From positions 53,034,563 through 53,098,562 of the forward strand of contig OY757939.1 of assembly GCA_963585895.1 (NCBI GenBank): a stretch of DNA of 64,000 nt, written 5' to 3'. The position numbers and the translations under genes are program-made. The DNA comes from Sepioteuthis lessoniana. Its lineage: Eukaryota > Mollusca > Cephalopoda > Myopsida > Loliginidae. Under the pieces are notes generated by a model. The model was not told the DNA's origin and did not search any database. It saw only the letters and a list, made by a program, of their open reading frames with translations. Of the stretch, positions 33,319 through 44,340 are shown piece by piece (within the stretch, counting starts at the first letter, position 1; the number at the start of each line of letters is the position of its first letter).

Positions 33319-33610
33319 GGAGGTGCCCGTGGTGTAGTCGTTATCATCGTAGGAAATGGACACGGCAACATGAGTTCAAATCCTGGACCTGACTGATTGC
33401 ATTTCACATAGCACTAATACCCTTGGGAAAGGTATGAATCCAATTATTCTCCCTCCAGCTATGGGTAAATAGTAGGACAGACTATGTTCTTCAGCCTTGG
33501 TTAGGCAACTAGTCTAGGAGAAGGAAAACTCTGAATTCAAACCTGTTAAACTCCGCTTAAAAATTGACCTTGTGTCATATCCTGCCCGAGTGGAGGGGTT
33601 GGTAAATAGT
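33319..33610 (+). mobile_element. SINE-A, full length
   Basis: A perfect 17-base target duplication, ATCATAAATACAATTAA, flanks it (33302-33318 and 33611-33627). The A box is mutated (TGGTGTAGTCG). Confidence 0.93.
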
Positions 33611-33952
33611 ATCATAAATACAATTAATAAATGTCTATTTGTTTTTTGTCAATCTACTTACCGACCTTCTTATCTTCAATGAACACAGCCCTTCTGAGTC
33701 CTTCCAAAAATACATTAATGTCACAATTTACCTTTCTATTGACAGATACATTAATAATTGTATAAGGACAGAGAAAGATTCTGTCTGTGCTATTCAGTGA
33801 CAACGAACGGTATACAATGCCAAACTTTTGACATTCGATTAATTTTATATAACTGTTATTTAGTTGCCAATAACTTTTTATTATTATTATTATCATCAAT
33901 AATTTTTATCAGTGTTATTGTTGTTTTTTTTGTGGGGGGGTTCATCTATTTC

Positions 33953-34376
33953 GGTTTGGTTTGGTGGGTTTTATGGCATATCAACCTTTGTAGGTTATTT
34001 AACGCCAAATCCATTTTTATGTAAATAATCTGTTCTATTTAAAACAATTCAGTTTAGCATAAGTACACAGTTTAATTGTCAAAAACATTTCTATTTCAAG
34101 CTATTCAGTTTACTCAAACAATTCAGTTTAGCATAAGAATGCTGTTAGTTCTATTTAACCCATAGATAGGGCCCTATCAGGTGTTACCACTCCGGGCCAG
34201 AGTGGACCTGGGAGCGATGGTAATGAAGAGGTACTCTGCATTCCCCAAAGCTCCAGCATTGCTGGAACCTCACCATCAGATTGTTTAGTGTTATATCCAG
34301 GACACTCGTTAGGGGGTGTCTTACTCCTCTGCAGAGGTGCAGTCAGTGTATTCTACAGCCCCAGCCGACTGGGCAA
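33953..34376 (-). mobile_element. Retroposon C with clear target duplication
   Basis: A perfect 11-base repeat, TCATCTATTTC, flanks it (33942-33952 and 34377-34387). On the minus strand it starts TTGCCCAGTCGGCTGGGG and ends in CACCAAACCAAACC, so the repeat at the end behaves like a SINE/LINE 3' tail. This copy defines both ends of the family. Confidence 0.92.
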
Positions 34377-34394
34377 TCATCTATTTCATTTTAG

Positions 34395-34440
34395 TTTTTT
34401 TTTTTTTTTTTTTTTTTTGTTTTTAATTTTTTTTTTATTG
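34395..34440. repeat. T-rich homopolymer stretch
   Basis: Runs of 22 and 9 or more T, right after the C target duplication. Confidence 0.9.
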
Positions 34441-34559
34441 CAACTCCTTTTGACTATTATTTCAATTATAGATAATCATTGAAATGAAGTATGTCTTCAC
34501 CGAACTCTCCCACTACAAGTAGTATGTAAACCAAACGTCAATATATTTTCTATGCAACA

Positions 34560-35210
34560 TAAAGCTGGTTTGATTTCAGTTTTACTTTTCCTTGACTGGC
34601 TGCTTTACCAAAGCTAAAGAACCTAGTTTGCCCTATTTACCTATGTTATATATTGACCCTCGACTGAACCGTCAATCAAGAGATGCACCTGTGTAAATAA
34701 GCGGAAGAACAGTGGAAGCAGGTGGACGTTAGACAATAATATAACCAGGTGCCCAGATGGTTCGAGACAGTTGGAGACAGGATACCGAAGAGAGAGCCAA
34801 TTGCAGTTTGAGGGCTTCTGGCTCTCAGTGACCCATGGTTGAGCAACCCAAATCAAGATGCAAAAGAAGTGCTGCTATGGTCGAGGAAGAACTTGGGTCA
34901 ATATGTAGCAGTCTGTCCTGGTCTCCACTCATTTCTCACCCACAACAAACATCACCCTTCGAAAATAAAGTGTGAGAGATTTATATTTTTATAAGAAGTG
35001 TATTCATTCGTTTGTTTAAGTCGTCATTACCGGTTAATGATGTTTCTGCATGTAAGTGTATATTTGTAGATGTACACGTGTTGTTGTATATGGCTATACA
35101 ACACCTAGAGCTGGGAACAGTGCAAATTCATGACTTTCGCAAGTGCAAAGAGAAATACAAACTACCTTGTCCACAACTTGAACTCAAGTCATTGTTTATT
35201 TTCTATAAAG
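34560..35210 (-). mobile_element. Old SINE-A split by LTR-b
   Basis: 34560-34643 matches the SINE-A 3' part (CTTGACTGGCTGCTTTACC, AAAGAACCTAGTTTGCCC). 35108-35210 continues with a decayed core and head (GAGCTGGGAACAGT, CTTGAACTCAAGTC). Confidence 0.55.
34644..35103 (+). mobile_element. Solo LTR, family LTR-b
   Basis: 460 bp from TGTTATATATTGACCC to GGCTATACAACA with the canonical TG...CA ends, flanked by the 4-bp repeat CCTA (34640-34643 and 35104-35107). It contains AATAATATAACC (TATA-like) and AAAATAAAGTGTGAGAG (polyadenylation signal) at positions matching the second copy at 45277. No internal region is present. Confidence 0.9.
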
Positions 35211-35212
35211 AT

Positions 35213-35357
35213 GACTGTTAGGCCACATGTACCTCTATAATGACTGTTAGGCCACATGTACCTCTATAATGACTGTTAGGCCACATGTACTTCTATGATG
35301 ACTGTTAGGCCACATGTACCTCTATAATGACTGTTAGGCCATATGTACCTCTATAAT
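35213..35357. repeat. Five-unit 29-bp minisatellite
   Basis: GACTGTTAGGCCACATGTAC recurs at 35213, 35242, 35271, 35300 and 35329. Confidence 0.95.
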
Positions 35358-35386
35358 ATATATGCCTACAGTAAGGATTCCTTTGA

Positions 35387-35785
35387 CTCTCTCTCACCAT
35401 CTATCCATATTAGCCATGGCTCTGGGAAAATCCTCTTGACGGCATCCAGTGTCCACACAGAGCTGTTCAATGTAAGTCTTTGCTGGTTGGCCAACATTGG
35501 TATTTGCCAGGTGTAGGTGCACAGAAGAGAACATTGCTTACTTCTCTAGCAGTCCCCAACATGTCTTGCTCATCTTACTTGGATGGCTTGTGAGATTGGC
35601 GTTAGGTGGCTGTACAGCTGCAATTTTATAGGTTACTGTTCCCAGGATTTGTTCAAAACAATACACAGCATTTTTGTGTAAGTTCCCATCTAGCTTTTTC
35701 TCTAGGTGTTTCATTAGAGTCCAAGCCATGAGCCACATAGTGGTACTGACATGGCTACTGCTTGAAAGACTCTTACATATATGAA
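35387..35785 (-). mobile_element. Old LINE 3' fragment
   Basis: Follows the order of the GAT-tailed LINE on the minus strand (CATCCAGTGTCCACACAGAG, CCCCAACATGTCTTGCTCAT, CCATCTAGCTTTTTCTCTAG) but with about a third of positions changed; no frame survives. Confidence 0.7.
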
Positions 35786-35788
35786 ATA

Positions 35789-35995
35789 CAAAGGTTGACT
35801 GAAAAGTCCTTAGATTGACCAACTCTCCCATGGAATGTGACTAAATGAGGTTTGTTTTTCAACATCGTTTCCTTGCAGTTCATACACATTTTCTATCAGT
35901 GTTGCAGTGCTTGGATCCCTTTAATAAAAATAAGCCATCAACAGTAGATATGACATCATCATATGAACTTTTCAGCCCACCCTCGTCTGTTTAAC
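35789..35995 (-). pseudogene. Mariner (second type) transposase end and inverted repeat
   Basis: The minus-strand translation includes EGGLKSSYDDVISTVDG, then spaced HC and C residues typical of the last 40 residues of mariner transposases, with stops. The left end, CAAAGGTTGACTGAAAAGTC, is a typical mariner end of this group. Only the 3' quarter of the element remains. Confidence 0.7.
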
Positions 35996-35999
35996 TGGA

Positions 36000-36740
36000 A
36001 CTCTATGAAGACAAAAATTTGGAGAATAAAGCAATTTTTAGCTCATTTTGCAAATGAATGTTAATTTTGCGGGGTATGCATTCACACGGATGATTTTTGG
36101 GCACACCTTCTATGCTGTTCAGTATTCATTTTATTTTCTGTTTCATTTTTGTATTGATTGCGAACAAAAGAGTCTTGAAACTGTAAATGGTGTTCAATAT
36201 GCAAGTGATTGATGTTTTGGATGCATTTGAAAGGATTCTCTCATGGCTGTTTCATCTTTTAATTTCAAAGAAAACATAGGTTGCATTTAAAAAAGGTGGG
36301 GGGGGTAACACAATGCCGACAATTTTTACTACAGTATCGACTTTGATGTTCAGTATATACTTGCGTTATGAATGACGTTTTAGGCCCAATTTTTCACCTA
36401 AAAAACAAGGGGTCATTCATTACATGAGATATGTTTTCTAAATGTCGAAGCTTACCTTATTTCTCAGCCTAATCTTGCCATAACTTTGATCAAAAGTGAC
36501 CCTTTGCATAGTCTATACCTAAACAAAGGCTATTAGTTAAGATAATACAGTTTTTACTTAACATAAATTGCTAATTGATTATTGTATTGACTAAACATCC
36601 TATATTATATTCAGCGGTCTAGATTATGACTTTGAAACCAGTGATTGTCATATATCATTATTATACCATATATATATATATATATATATACATATAATTA
36701 TTCCTTGAGAGTTTTTCACATCAGCATTAGCTGATGGTCT
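36000..36740. other. No feature recognised apart from a TA tract
   Basis: AT-rich DNA with a TA microsatellite at 36667-36692. Confidence 0.5.
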
Positions 36741-36744
36741 TTGA

Positions 36745-37205
36745 CTGAAGTTTGAGTGACAGCAAGTGTCTTCAAGTCTCCAGGACTCTTCTCGGTATTC
36801 TATCTGTTCTCAATAATGTGGTAGTTTGGATGGTCTCCATTCATCCTCTTATTTCAAACTCCTCCAGTCCCTTTAATAATCCTTTAGGTGACTGTAGCAA
36901 AAGCTCCAATCACAATTGGTATAACTGTCGCTTTCATGTTCCACAATTTTTTCAATTCCCTGGCAAGGTCGAGGTACTTATACTTCTTTTCATTTTCTTT
37001 CAATTTTACTCTGTGGTCAGGTGGGACAGCAAAGTTCACAATTTTGCAAGTTCTCTTTTTTGTTGATCATTATAAGGTCTGGTCGTCAGGCTGAGATTTG
37101 GTGATCCGTTTATATGTTAAAATCCCATAGGAGTTTGCGTCTCATTCTGAAAGACAGATGCTGGGTTGTGTATATACCATTTGTTCATATGGTCAAATTT
37201 AAATT
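36745..37205 (-). pseudogene. Non-LTR retrotransposon C-terminal region (second LINE type)
   Basis: On the minus strand and across frameshifts, about 150 codons give the order VIHWEICKKFKFDHMNKWY, QPDDQT, KRELAKIVNFAVPPDHRVK, KYKYLDLARELKKLWNMKA, TVIPIVIGAFATVTKGL and ETIQTTTLLRT, ending LLSLKLQ. I recognise this as the C-terminal part of a widespread non-LTR retrotransposon protein lying after the reverse transcriptase. The PD...D-type spacing suggests a restriction-like endonuclease region, which is an inference. Several stops and frame changes make it dead, and no 3' tail is visible. Confidence 0.75.
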
Positions 37206-37311
37206 TCTTGCATATCTCCCAGTGGATCACATTGCCCAATTGTGTTTAGTCTTTTACTCTTACTGTACCATTATTATTGTTGTCGTTTTTATCATTAGTA
37301 TCGTTATTATT

Positions 37312-37313
37312 CC

Positions 37314-37350
<37 letters not shown>
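37312..37350. repeat. TA microsatellite and T run
   Basis: About 18 TA units followed by a run of T to 37368. Confidence 0.95.
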
Positions 37351-37354
<4 letters not shown>

Positions 37355-37369
37355 TTTTTTTTTTTTTAT

Positions 37370-37855
37370 ATATAAGCATTAATATTTCTCTTAAAAGTTA
37401 ATTATCTAACTTAACATGAAAAGAAAATAAACTAAACGAATAAATAAAAAAGTTAAATTACCATAATTATAACTGACAGAAGAAATTTGAAAAATTAAAA
37501 TAAAACGGAAATTCAATAAAACGAGGAGGTAACTCCTAAATCTCGTCCCCCTACACCCCACGTGTTTTATTCTGGTTTAAATTTAAATTTAATTAATTAT
37601 CCATTGGGTCTGAAGAAGTCCTGTATTAATTTTTTCTTTAAGTTTTTGGTTCACACCAGAAACTGAAAATACGGGATGGAAATAAATTTATAATCATGAA
37701 TTAACCGGTCTTTGGTTTTTTTCTTAAAGAAATATTGCTCTGTAATAAATTACATTGAGCTCTCTACCAGGAAAATTTAAATGTTCAGCTCTTGAATGAT
37801 TTTCTTGTCCTGAGGGAATTACTCCAAACTCTGTTTTAACCTGACCGAATATTAC

Positions 37856-37887
<32 letters not shown>

Positions 37888-38400
37888 CCAAAAGCTATTA
37901 GTAAAGATAATACAGTTTTACTTAACATTATTTACTATTTCTAACACCTGTGCATTTAGTATGTATAAATATTATAAATAGTAATCATAAAAACTCCATA
38001 AGTCACATAAAAACTCCATCATGTTAACTAAAAACCTTGACTATTTATTTAAAATATTGCATTGATTTTGCCTGTATTGCAATAGTTTTGAAAGTATAAT
38101 GAATAAATGTTTGAATGTTTTCTTTTTATATCATTGGATGTTGAAGAAATTTTTGCAAAAGTTAAGAGTTGCTCATTGCATGCAGTATATGAGAAAAACA
38201 CCTTTTCGGGACTTAAAATTCTGGGGTCATTCATTACAAGAGTATATAGGCTAAAAATGTTCCCTCCTTTTGTATGGATCAGAGTAGGCTGTAGAATTGA
38301 ATGTCTGTAGGGATGATTATAATTCTACTTGAAATTTTCTTCTTTATGAAGATAAAATGTTATAAATCTGAATTTAGTTTTTCCTATAATACAAGTATTG
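37370..38400. other. No feature recognised apart from a TA tract
   Basis: AT-rich DNA with a TA tract at 37857-37886. No repeat partner and no convincing frame. Confidence 0.5.
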
Positions 38401-38404
38401 AACC

Positions 38405-38580
38405 ATTTATCCTGATTCCAAAAATTTGGAAAATCCAGTTTACTGCATTAGAACCGTTAGCCTTTTCCAGACGGATTGACCATTCATCCTGATTCCAAAA
38501 ATCCAGACCTGATTCCAGTTATCCAGAAAATCCAGTTAAGTGCATTAGAACTATTAGCCTTTTCCAAACGGATTGACTAG
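38405..38580. repeat. Imperfect tandem duplication
   Basis: Two units of about 80-95 bp share CCTGATTCCAAAAAT, GAAAATCCAGTT, GCATTAGAAC and TTAGCCTTTTCCA followed by CGGATTGAC. Confidence 0.8.
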
Positions 38581-38822
38581 ATCTGGCTGACCAAATTCCT
38601 GCATTTATTTCGAACCAAATCAAATAATACCAATTGATCGTAGATGGGTATACACTCCTGAATCAGACTGAGAAACATAGTGGCCGGCTTCAAAATTAGA
38701 TATTTATTTTTACAATTTTTCCACAGCATTGTAGCAGTCAACTAGAATGCTGGGAAGTGTCTATGAGAGCCAAAGAAACTTGTCTGTTGTATAATAATAT
38801 AATGATGTTTAGATGACTATAC

Positions 38823-39118
38823 TATATTTGCCCAACCCCTCCACTCAGGCAGGATATGACACAAGGTCAATTTTTAAGCGGGGTTTAACAGGTTTTAATT
38901 CAGAGTTTTCCTTCTCCTTGACTAGTTGCCTTACCAAGGCTGAAGAACCCAGTCTTCCCTACTATTTACCCATAGCTGGAGGGAGAATATTTGGATTCAT
39001 ACCTTTCCCAAGGGTATTAGTGCTATGTGAAATGCAATCAGTCAGGTCCAGGATTTGAACTCGTGTCACCGTATTCATTTCCTACAACGATAACCGTTAC
39101 ACTACAGGCATCTCCATC
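38823..39118 (-). mobile_element. SINE-A, full length
   Basis: A perfect 12-base target duplication, AGATGACTATAC, flanks it (38811-38822 and 39119-39130). The left flank and first 50 bp are duplicated at 42077-42187. Confidence 0.88.
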
Positions 39119-39130
39119 AGATGACTATAC

Positions 39131-40018
39131 AAATGTGTAGATGTCTAGACAGAGATAGTTTTGGCTCTTGATATTTTTTGATCAGCAGGTTAGACATTTT
39201 TGAACAAAATGTTTTTTGGAAAAGCAGGGGGTTGTCTGAGTATAGCAACTTCCATACTCACCAGGTTTAGCAAAGACAACAATTTACTGCAGCCTTGAAA
39301 ACTCACAGAATAATCATAATGGCATTATTCATAGTTTTAAACAAATCAATCATTTTTGTCTTTATCCAAAAAAATTTTTTTTTAAATTTCAGCAGTTCTT
39401 TACAGGAAGTTTAGTTTTAATCAGAACAAACTATAAATAGATCTGTGGGTAGTAAGGTTGATAATTATGACTTAGTATGTCAGAAGCTCAAATTGAATTA
39501 GAAATATTATGTAGTGTCAATCCTCTAATTTGGGAAGGATTTATTTGTTTTGAAAATTTGTTTGTAAAATCCAAGCTTTGTACCTGAGCTCAAATACCAG
39601 CTCCTGGCAATGGTGGAGAAATATGTCTGGAGAAAAATATTTGGAAAGTATCCAACCATTTATTATTTAAAAAAGAAAGATGTAACTTACCTTGGACCAT
39701 GGAACTTTAGTTTCGATTAAATTCTTTTCTTTGGACCACATACCTCTCCCAGGATTTCATTCCCTTTCCTAAACAATGTGTAAAGTCTTCTTTTGGAGTT
39801 GCCATTTAACTCTCTTGTTGCATTCTCCTTAAACTTGCCCATGGTCTGTAACCTCTTCCCCTTCAATCATGAGTCATAGATAATCTAATTTGGACCAAAG
39901 GAAGGAGAGGCTGACAGATATGGGTTATGTGATGCCTTATTTTTTGTATATTCATCTCTTCTCAGCACCAACTGTATGTTGGACTGGAGTTTATAGCCTT
40001 GATGGGAAACCAGTCTTG
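39131..40018. other. No feature recognised
   Basis: AT-rich DNA without repeat partners in the window or protein-like frames. Confidence 0.5.
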
Positions 40019-40323
40019 GAGAAGGACAACCCAGTATTCTAAACACAGACAAATATATCTGCATATACATTTATATACAACTGGAATATACATACATACG
40101 CATGTATATATATGGTCACCACATATAGTGAAATAGTAGGCAATTTAGATTAGCAGAACATTGTTAGTGAGTCTGATTCTCACTGAGTGCCCAATATTTC
40201 AGACATTGTGCTTAGTAAATAGCTCTATATATCTACAATCATAAGAGCTCCAAGAGTGCACTATTGTTTCAGATTTCTATTTTCCACTTACAACTTGTCT
40301 CTTCCATTTGGCCACACACACAA

Positions 40324-40365
<42 letters not shown>

Positions 40366-40367
<2 letters not shown>

Positions 40368-40939
40368 GGTTGGTTGATTGGGTTTTATGGCATATCAACC
40401 TTTGTAAGTTATTTAACGCCAAATCCATTTTTATGTTAATAATCTGTTCTTTTTAAAACAATTCAGTTTAGCATATGTACACGGTTTAATGGTTAAAAAC
40501 ATTACAATTTCAAACTATTCACGCAGTTATATGTAACAATTCAGTTAAGTGTAAATACAGTTTAAATATCGAAAAACAGTTCTATTTCAAATAATTCAGT
40601 TAAGCATAAGCACGCAGTTTAAATGTAAGTACGGTTTAATTGTCAAAAACATTTCTATTTCAAGCTATTCAGTTTACTCAAACAATTCAGTTTAGCATAA
40701 GAATGCTGTTAGGGCCATATCTATGGGTTAAATAGAACTATCAGGTGCTACCACTCCGGGCCAGAGTGGACCTGGGAGCGATGGTAATGAAGGGGTACTC
40801 TGCATTCCCCAAAGCTCTGGCATTGCTGGAACCTCACCATCAGATTGTTTAGTGTTATATCCAGGACACTCATTAGGGGTGGTCTTACCCCTCTGCAGAG
40901 GTGTAGTCAGTGTATTCTACTGCCCCAGCCAACTGGGCA
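40366..40939 (-). mobile_element. Retroposon C inserted in a TA microsatellite
   Basis: TA runs lie on both sides (40326-40364 and 40942-40970), and unit 2 of the duplication has the uninterrupted TA tract. Ends are GTTGGTTGGTTGATTGGG at the left (tail) and CAGCCAACTGGGCAA at the right (head). Subrepeats and body are intact. Confidence 0.9.
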
Positions 40940-40970
<31 letters not shown>

Positions 40971-41386
40971 CTTTAAGAAAAACAATGAAATATAAAGGCA
41001 CTTTCTCCTATATGCATTTGTTTGTGAATAGTTTAATAGAAAAATGACAAATATAGATAGGTACACACAACCAGTTTAGTTGAAGGACAACCCAGTATTC
41101 TAAACACAGACAAATATAACTGCATATACATTTATATACAACTGGCATATATGTACATACGCACATATATATATGGTCACCACATATAGTGAAATGGTAG
41201 GCAATTTAGATTAGCAGACCATTGTTAGTGAGTCTGATTCTCACTGAATGCCCAATACTTCTGACAATGGCAATGGCAATACAGATTATCCCTTTCTGGG
41301 AATTTCATTAGAATCCAAGTGGTGCAGCTATATAGTGGTAATGACATGACTACATGGGTTATTACAACTTGTCTCTTCCATTTGTG

Positions 41387-41395
<9 letters not shown>

Positions 41396-41465
<70 letters not shown>
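41396..41465. repeat. Long TA microsatellite
   Basis: About 33 TA units with one G interruption near 41453. Confidence 0.97.
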
Positions 41466-41466
<1 letters not shown>

Positions 41467-41788
41467 AAGGCACTTTCTCCTCTATGAATTTGTTTGTAAA
41501 TATATTCAATTGAAAAATGACAATTATAGATAGGTACATACAAACACGTGAACCAATCTCTCTCTATGGCTGGCCGTACACAAGTTGGCTGATAGAATTT
41601 CTTCCTCGGGACACTTTTATTTGATTATCTCTAAGAATTTTCCCAAACTTTGCTGGTTCTTAGAGCATCTCTTTTCAAATGGAAACATTTACCTTGACCT
41701 ATCCAGTCTCATTTAAATAATCTATTTTGCTCTCAAAGATATAGTGCTGTGGTGGGGAACTGAACAGGTATTCAATTAGAAGTGTCTA

Positions 41789-42074
41789 TGAGGTGCCCGT
41801 GGTGTAATGGTTATCATCGTAGGAAATGGACACAGCGACACGAGTTCAAGTCCTGGACGAGACTGATTGCATTTCACATAGCACTAATACCCTTGGGAAA
41901 GGTATGAATCCAATTATTCTCCCTCCAGCTATGGATAAATAGGCAGAGTGGGTTCTTCAGCCTTGGTGAGGCAACTAGTCTAGGAGAAGGAAAACTCTGA
42001 ATTCAAACCTGTTAAACTCCGCTTAAAAATTGACCTTGTGTCATATCCTGCCCGAGCGGAGGGGATGGTAAATA
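41789..42074 (+). mobile_element. SINE-A in a duplicated site
   Basis: Full head and tail. The flanking DNA, GAAGTGTCTATG on the left and ATGAGAGCCAAAG on the right, is continuous at 38752-38775, the unoccupied version of the same sequence. Confidence 0.88.
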
Positions 42075-42076
42075 TG

Positions 42077-42187
42077 ATGAGAGCCAAAGAAACTTGACGG
42101 TTGTATAATAATAATATGATGTTTAGATGACTATACTATATTTACCCAACCCCTCCACTCAGGCAGGATATGACACAAGGTCAATTG
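42077..42187. repeat. Duplicate of 38765-38874
   Basis: Shares GAGAGCCAAAGAAACTTG, GATGTTTAGATGACTATAC and the first 50 bp of the SINE-A that follows at 38823. It ends abruptly at AAGGTCAATT, where old LINE sequence starts. Confidence 0.88.
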
Positions 42188-42465
42188 GCAAGCTGTGTGT
42201 CTGTGCGTAGCAGTCAACGGGTGAACATTGCTTATGAATTTGTCCTTATTTCTCCAGCAGTGCCCAGTAGGATTTGCTTGTCTAACTTTGTTTGGAGATG
42301 GGAGGTAAGCGGCTCTACAGCAACTGTTTAGAAGGGTGCTGCTTCCAGGATTTGTTCAAAACAGCATGTAGCATTATTGTATACATTAGCTTTTTCTCTG
42401 GGAATTTCATTAGAATCCAAGTGGTGCAACTATATAGTAGTAATGACATGCCTACATGGGTTATT
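42188..42465 (-). mobile_element. Old LINE 3' fragment
   Basis: Same decayed LINE type as 35387 and 61850 (ATTTCTCCAGCAGTGCCCAG, GCTGCTTCCAGGATTTGTTC, GGAATTTCATTAGAATCCAA). A SINE-B core scrap follows at 42490-42545, then a TA tract at 42575-42601. Confidence 0.65.
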
Positions 42466-42569
42466 TAATGCCAAAACTATGTTTGTTGAATTTCAGTATT
42501 GATACTATTTAACCTATTGCTGGTAGGATAATGGGGTTCATACATATAAATATGTACATGCATTACAAA

Positions 42570-42606
<37 letters not shown>

Positions 42607-43351
42607 ATAGATAAAAACATGATAAATTTACTTATAACCTGTATGTAATATTGATAAATACTCTTAGTTGATAGTTAAGTGGCTTAAGACATGCACGGGA
42701 AATCATGTAGAAAAACAGAAAAAATAATGGTGCTAGGTTGATATGTCAAGTCTTGTTGCAAGTAGGTAAAAGTCCCTAAAAGATTTAACACACAAATTCT
42801 GTAATTTCTCTTGTAAAATTGTTTTATGAATTTTTAACATTCAATCTTCATGCAGTATTCATTCATTTTATATCCCCTTGATATTGATTCGCCCAGTCAG
42901 CTGGTGCAGTTGAATACACCGACTGCATCTCTACCGAGGAGTAAGTCCTCCTCTCAACAAGTATCCCAGATATGATGCTAAGCAATCTGATGGTGAGGCT
43001 CCAGTCTTGGAGCTCTGGGGAATACAGATAACCCCTTCATCGTTATTACTCCCAAGTCTGCTTTGACCCAAAATGGTAGCACCTGATAGGGTCCTATCTA
43101 AAGGTCAAATAGAACTGTTTGATTATTATACTGTGTGCAAACAACTGACAGATTTTAAATTGAATTGTTAGCATTACATTGCAATACTTGGATCCATTTA
43201 ACTGTATGTAAATGAATTATGTAAATGAATAGAATTATTAATGATGAATATCAATACTTGAAACTCTTAAACTGCATGCCTAAATTGAATTAATGGTATT
43301 ACATCGCAATACTTGGAACCATTTAACTGTATGCAAAAATAGTATTATTAC

Positions 43352-43695
43352 ATTATGAGCAATATTGAACAAGTCCTGGCAGCAACACCCCACAAGGCAC
43401 CAACTATACGGCCACCTGCCTCCCATCATGAAAACTATCCAAGTTAGAAGAACCAGACATGCAGGACACTGCTGGTGGAGCAAGGATGAGCTCATAAGAG
43501 ATGTACTCCTATGGATCCCTGCATATGGCCAAGCAAAAGCAGGACAACCAGCTCAAACATACATACAGCAGCTATGTGAAGATATGGGATGTAGCCCTGA
43601 AGACCTGCCAGAGGTGATGAATGATAGGGAGAAGTTGTGAGAGAGGGTCAGGGATATCCGTGCTAGCAGCATGACATGATGATGATGATGATGAT
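43352..43695 (+). mobile_element. LINE 3' end
   Basis: Starts ATGAGCAATATTGAACAAGT and ends in seven GAT repeats. It encodes LYGHLPPIMKTIQVRRTRHA and the GRPAR-equivalent segment (here GQPAQTYIQQLCED) to NDREKL followed by a stop. It keeps an arginine codon (AGA) where two other copies have TGA. Confidence 0.88.
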
Positions 43696-43914
43696 GCTTG
43701 GAACCATTTGATTGTATGCTAATGAATGAATAGTATTGGATAGAATTATTTGTGTCTATAGGAATACTTGTAACCACTCTACTCTGCGCAAGCAAATGTT
43801 CGTTATTAAGTAGAATTATTTGTGTTTGGCAGAAATACTTGAAACCATTTAACTATGTGCAAAAATGAGCTCAGGCAAATTTAAAAATGTGTTTACAAAT
43901 CATACATATTTAAT

Positions 43915-44340
43915 ATTTATATATAAATAGAATTTGGCTTAAATAACCTACAATGGTTGATATGCCATAAAACCCAACCAAACCAAATCACATATATTTT
44001 ATATATATTTATAAATAGTATTTGGCATTAAATAACCTACAATGGTTGATATGCCTTAAAACCCAACCAAACCATATCATATATATTCTATATATGTGTA
44101 TAAATAGGATTTAGCATTAAATAACCTACAATGGTTTGATATGCCATAAAACCCCACCAAACCAAATCACATATATTTTATATATATGTATAAATAGTAT
44201 TTGGCATTAAATAACCTACAATGGTTGATATGCCTTAAAACTCAACCAAACCATATCATATACATTTTATATATATATGTATAAATAGGATTTGGCATTA
44301 AATAACCTACAAGGGTTAATATGCCATTATACCAAACCCA
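43915..44340 (+). repeat. Five-unit 90-bp tandem array of the C tail
   Basis: GGTTGATATGCC or close variants end units near 43955, 44045, 44135, 44224 and 44314, a 90-bp period. Each unit has the hairpin, CCAACCAAACC and a TATATTTATAAATAG-like stretch. Unit order and content match the 87-bp array at 15160 in the opposite orientation. Confidence 0.92.

Larger units (their letters stand above)
40021..41550. repeat. Tandem segmental duplication, two units
   Basis: Unit 1 (40021-41080) and unit 2 (41081-41550) share GAAGGACAACCCAGTATTCT, the GGTCACCACATATAGTGAAA segment, CTTGTCTCTTCCATTTG, a TA tract and GGCACTTTCTCC through TAGATAGGTACA. Unit 1 is longer because a retroposon C sits inside its TA tract. 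Unit 2 also contains a LINE scrap (41291-41360, CCAAGTGGTGCAGCTATATA) that recurs at 42405. Confidence 0.9.

Noticed and set aside
35213-35357. Possible CRISPR-like 29-bp repeats
   Set aside because: Unit length equals period, so there are no spacers; a simple minisatellite.
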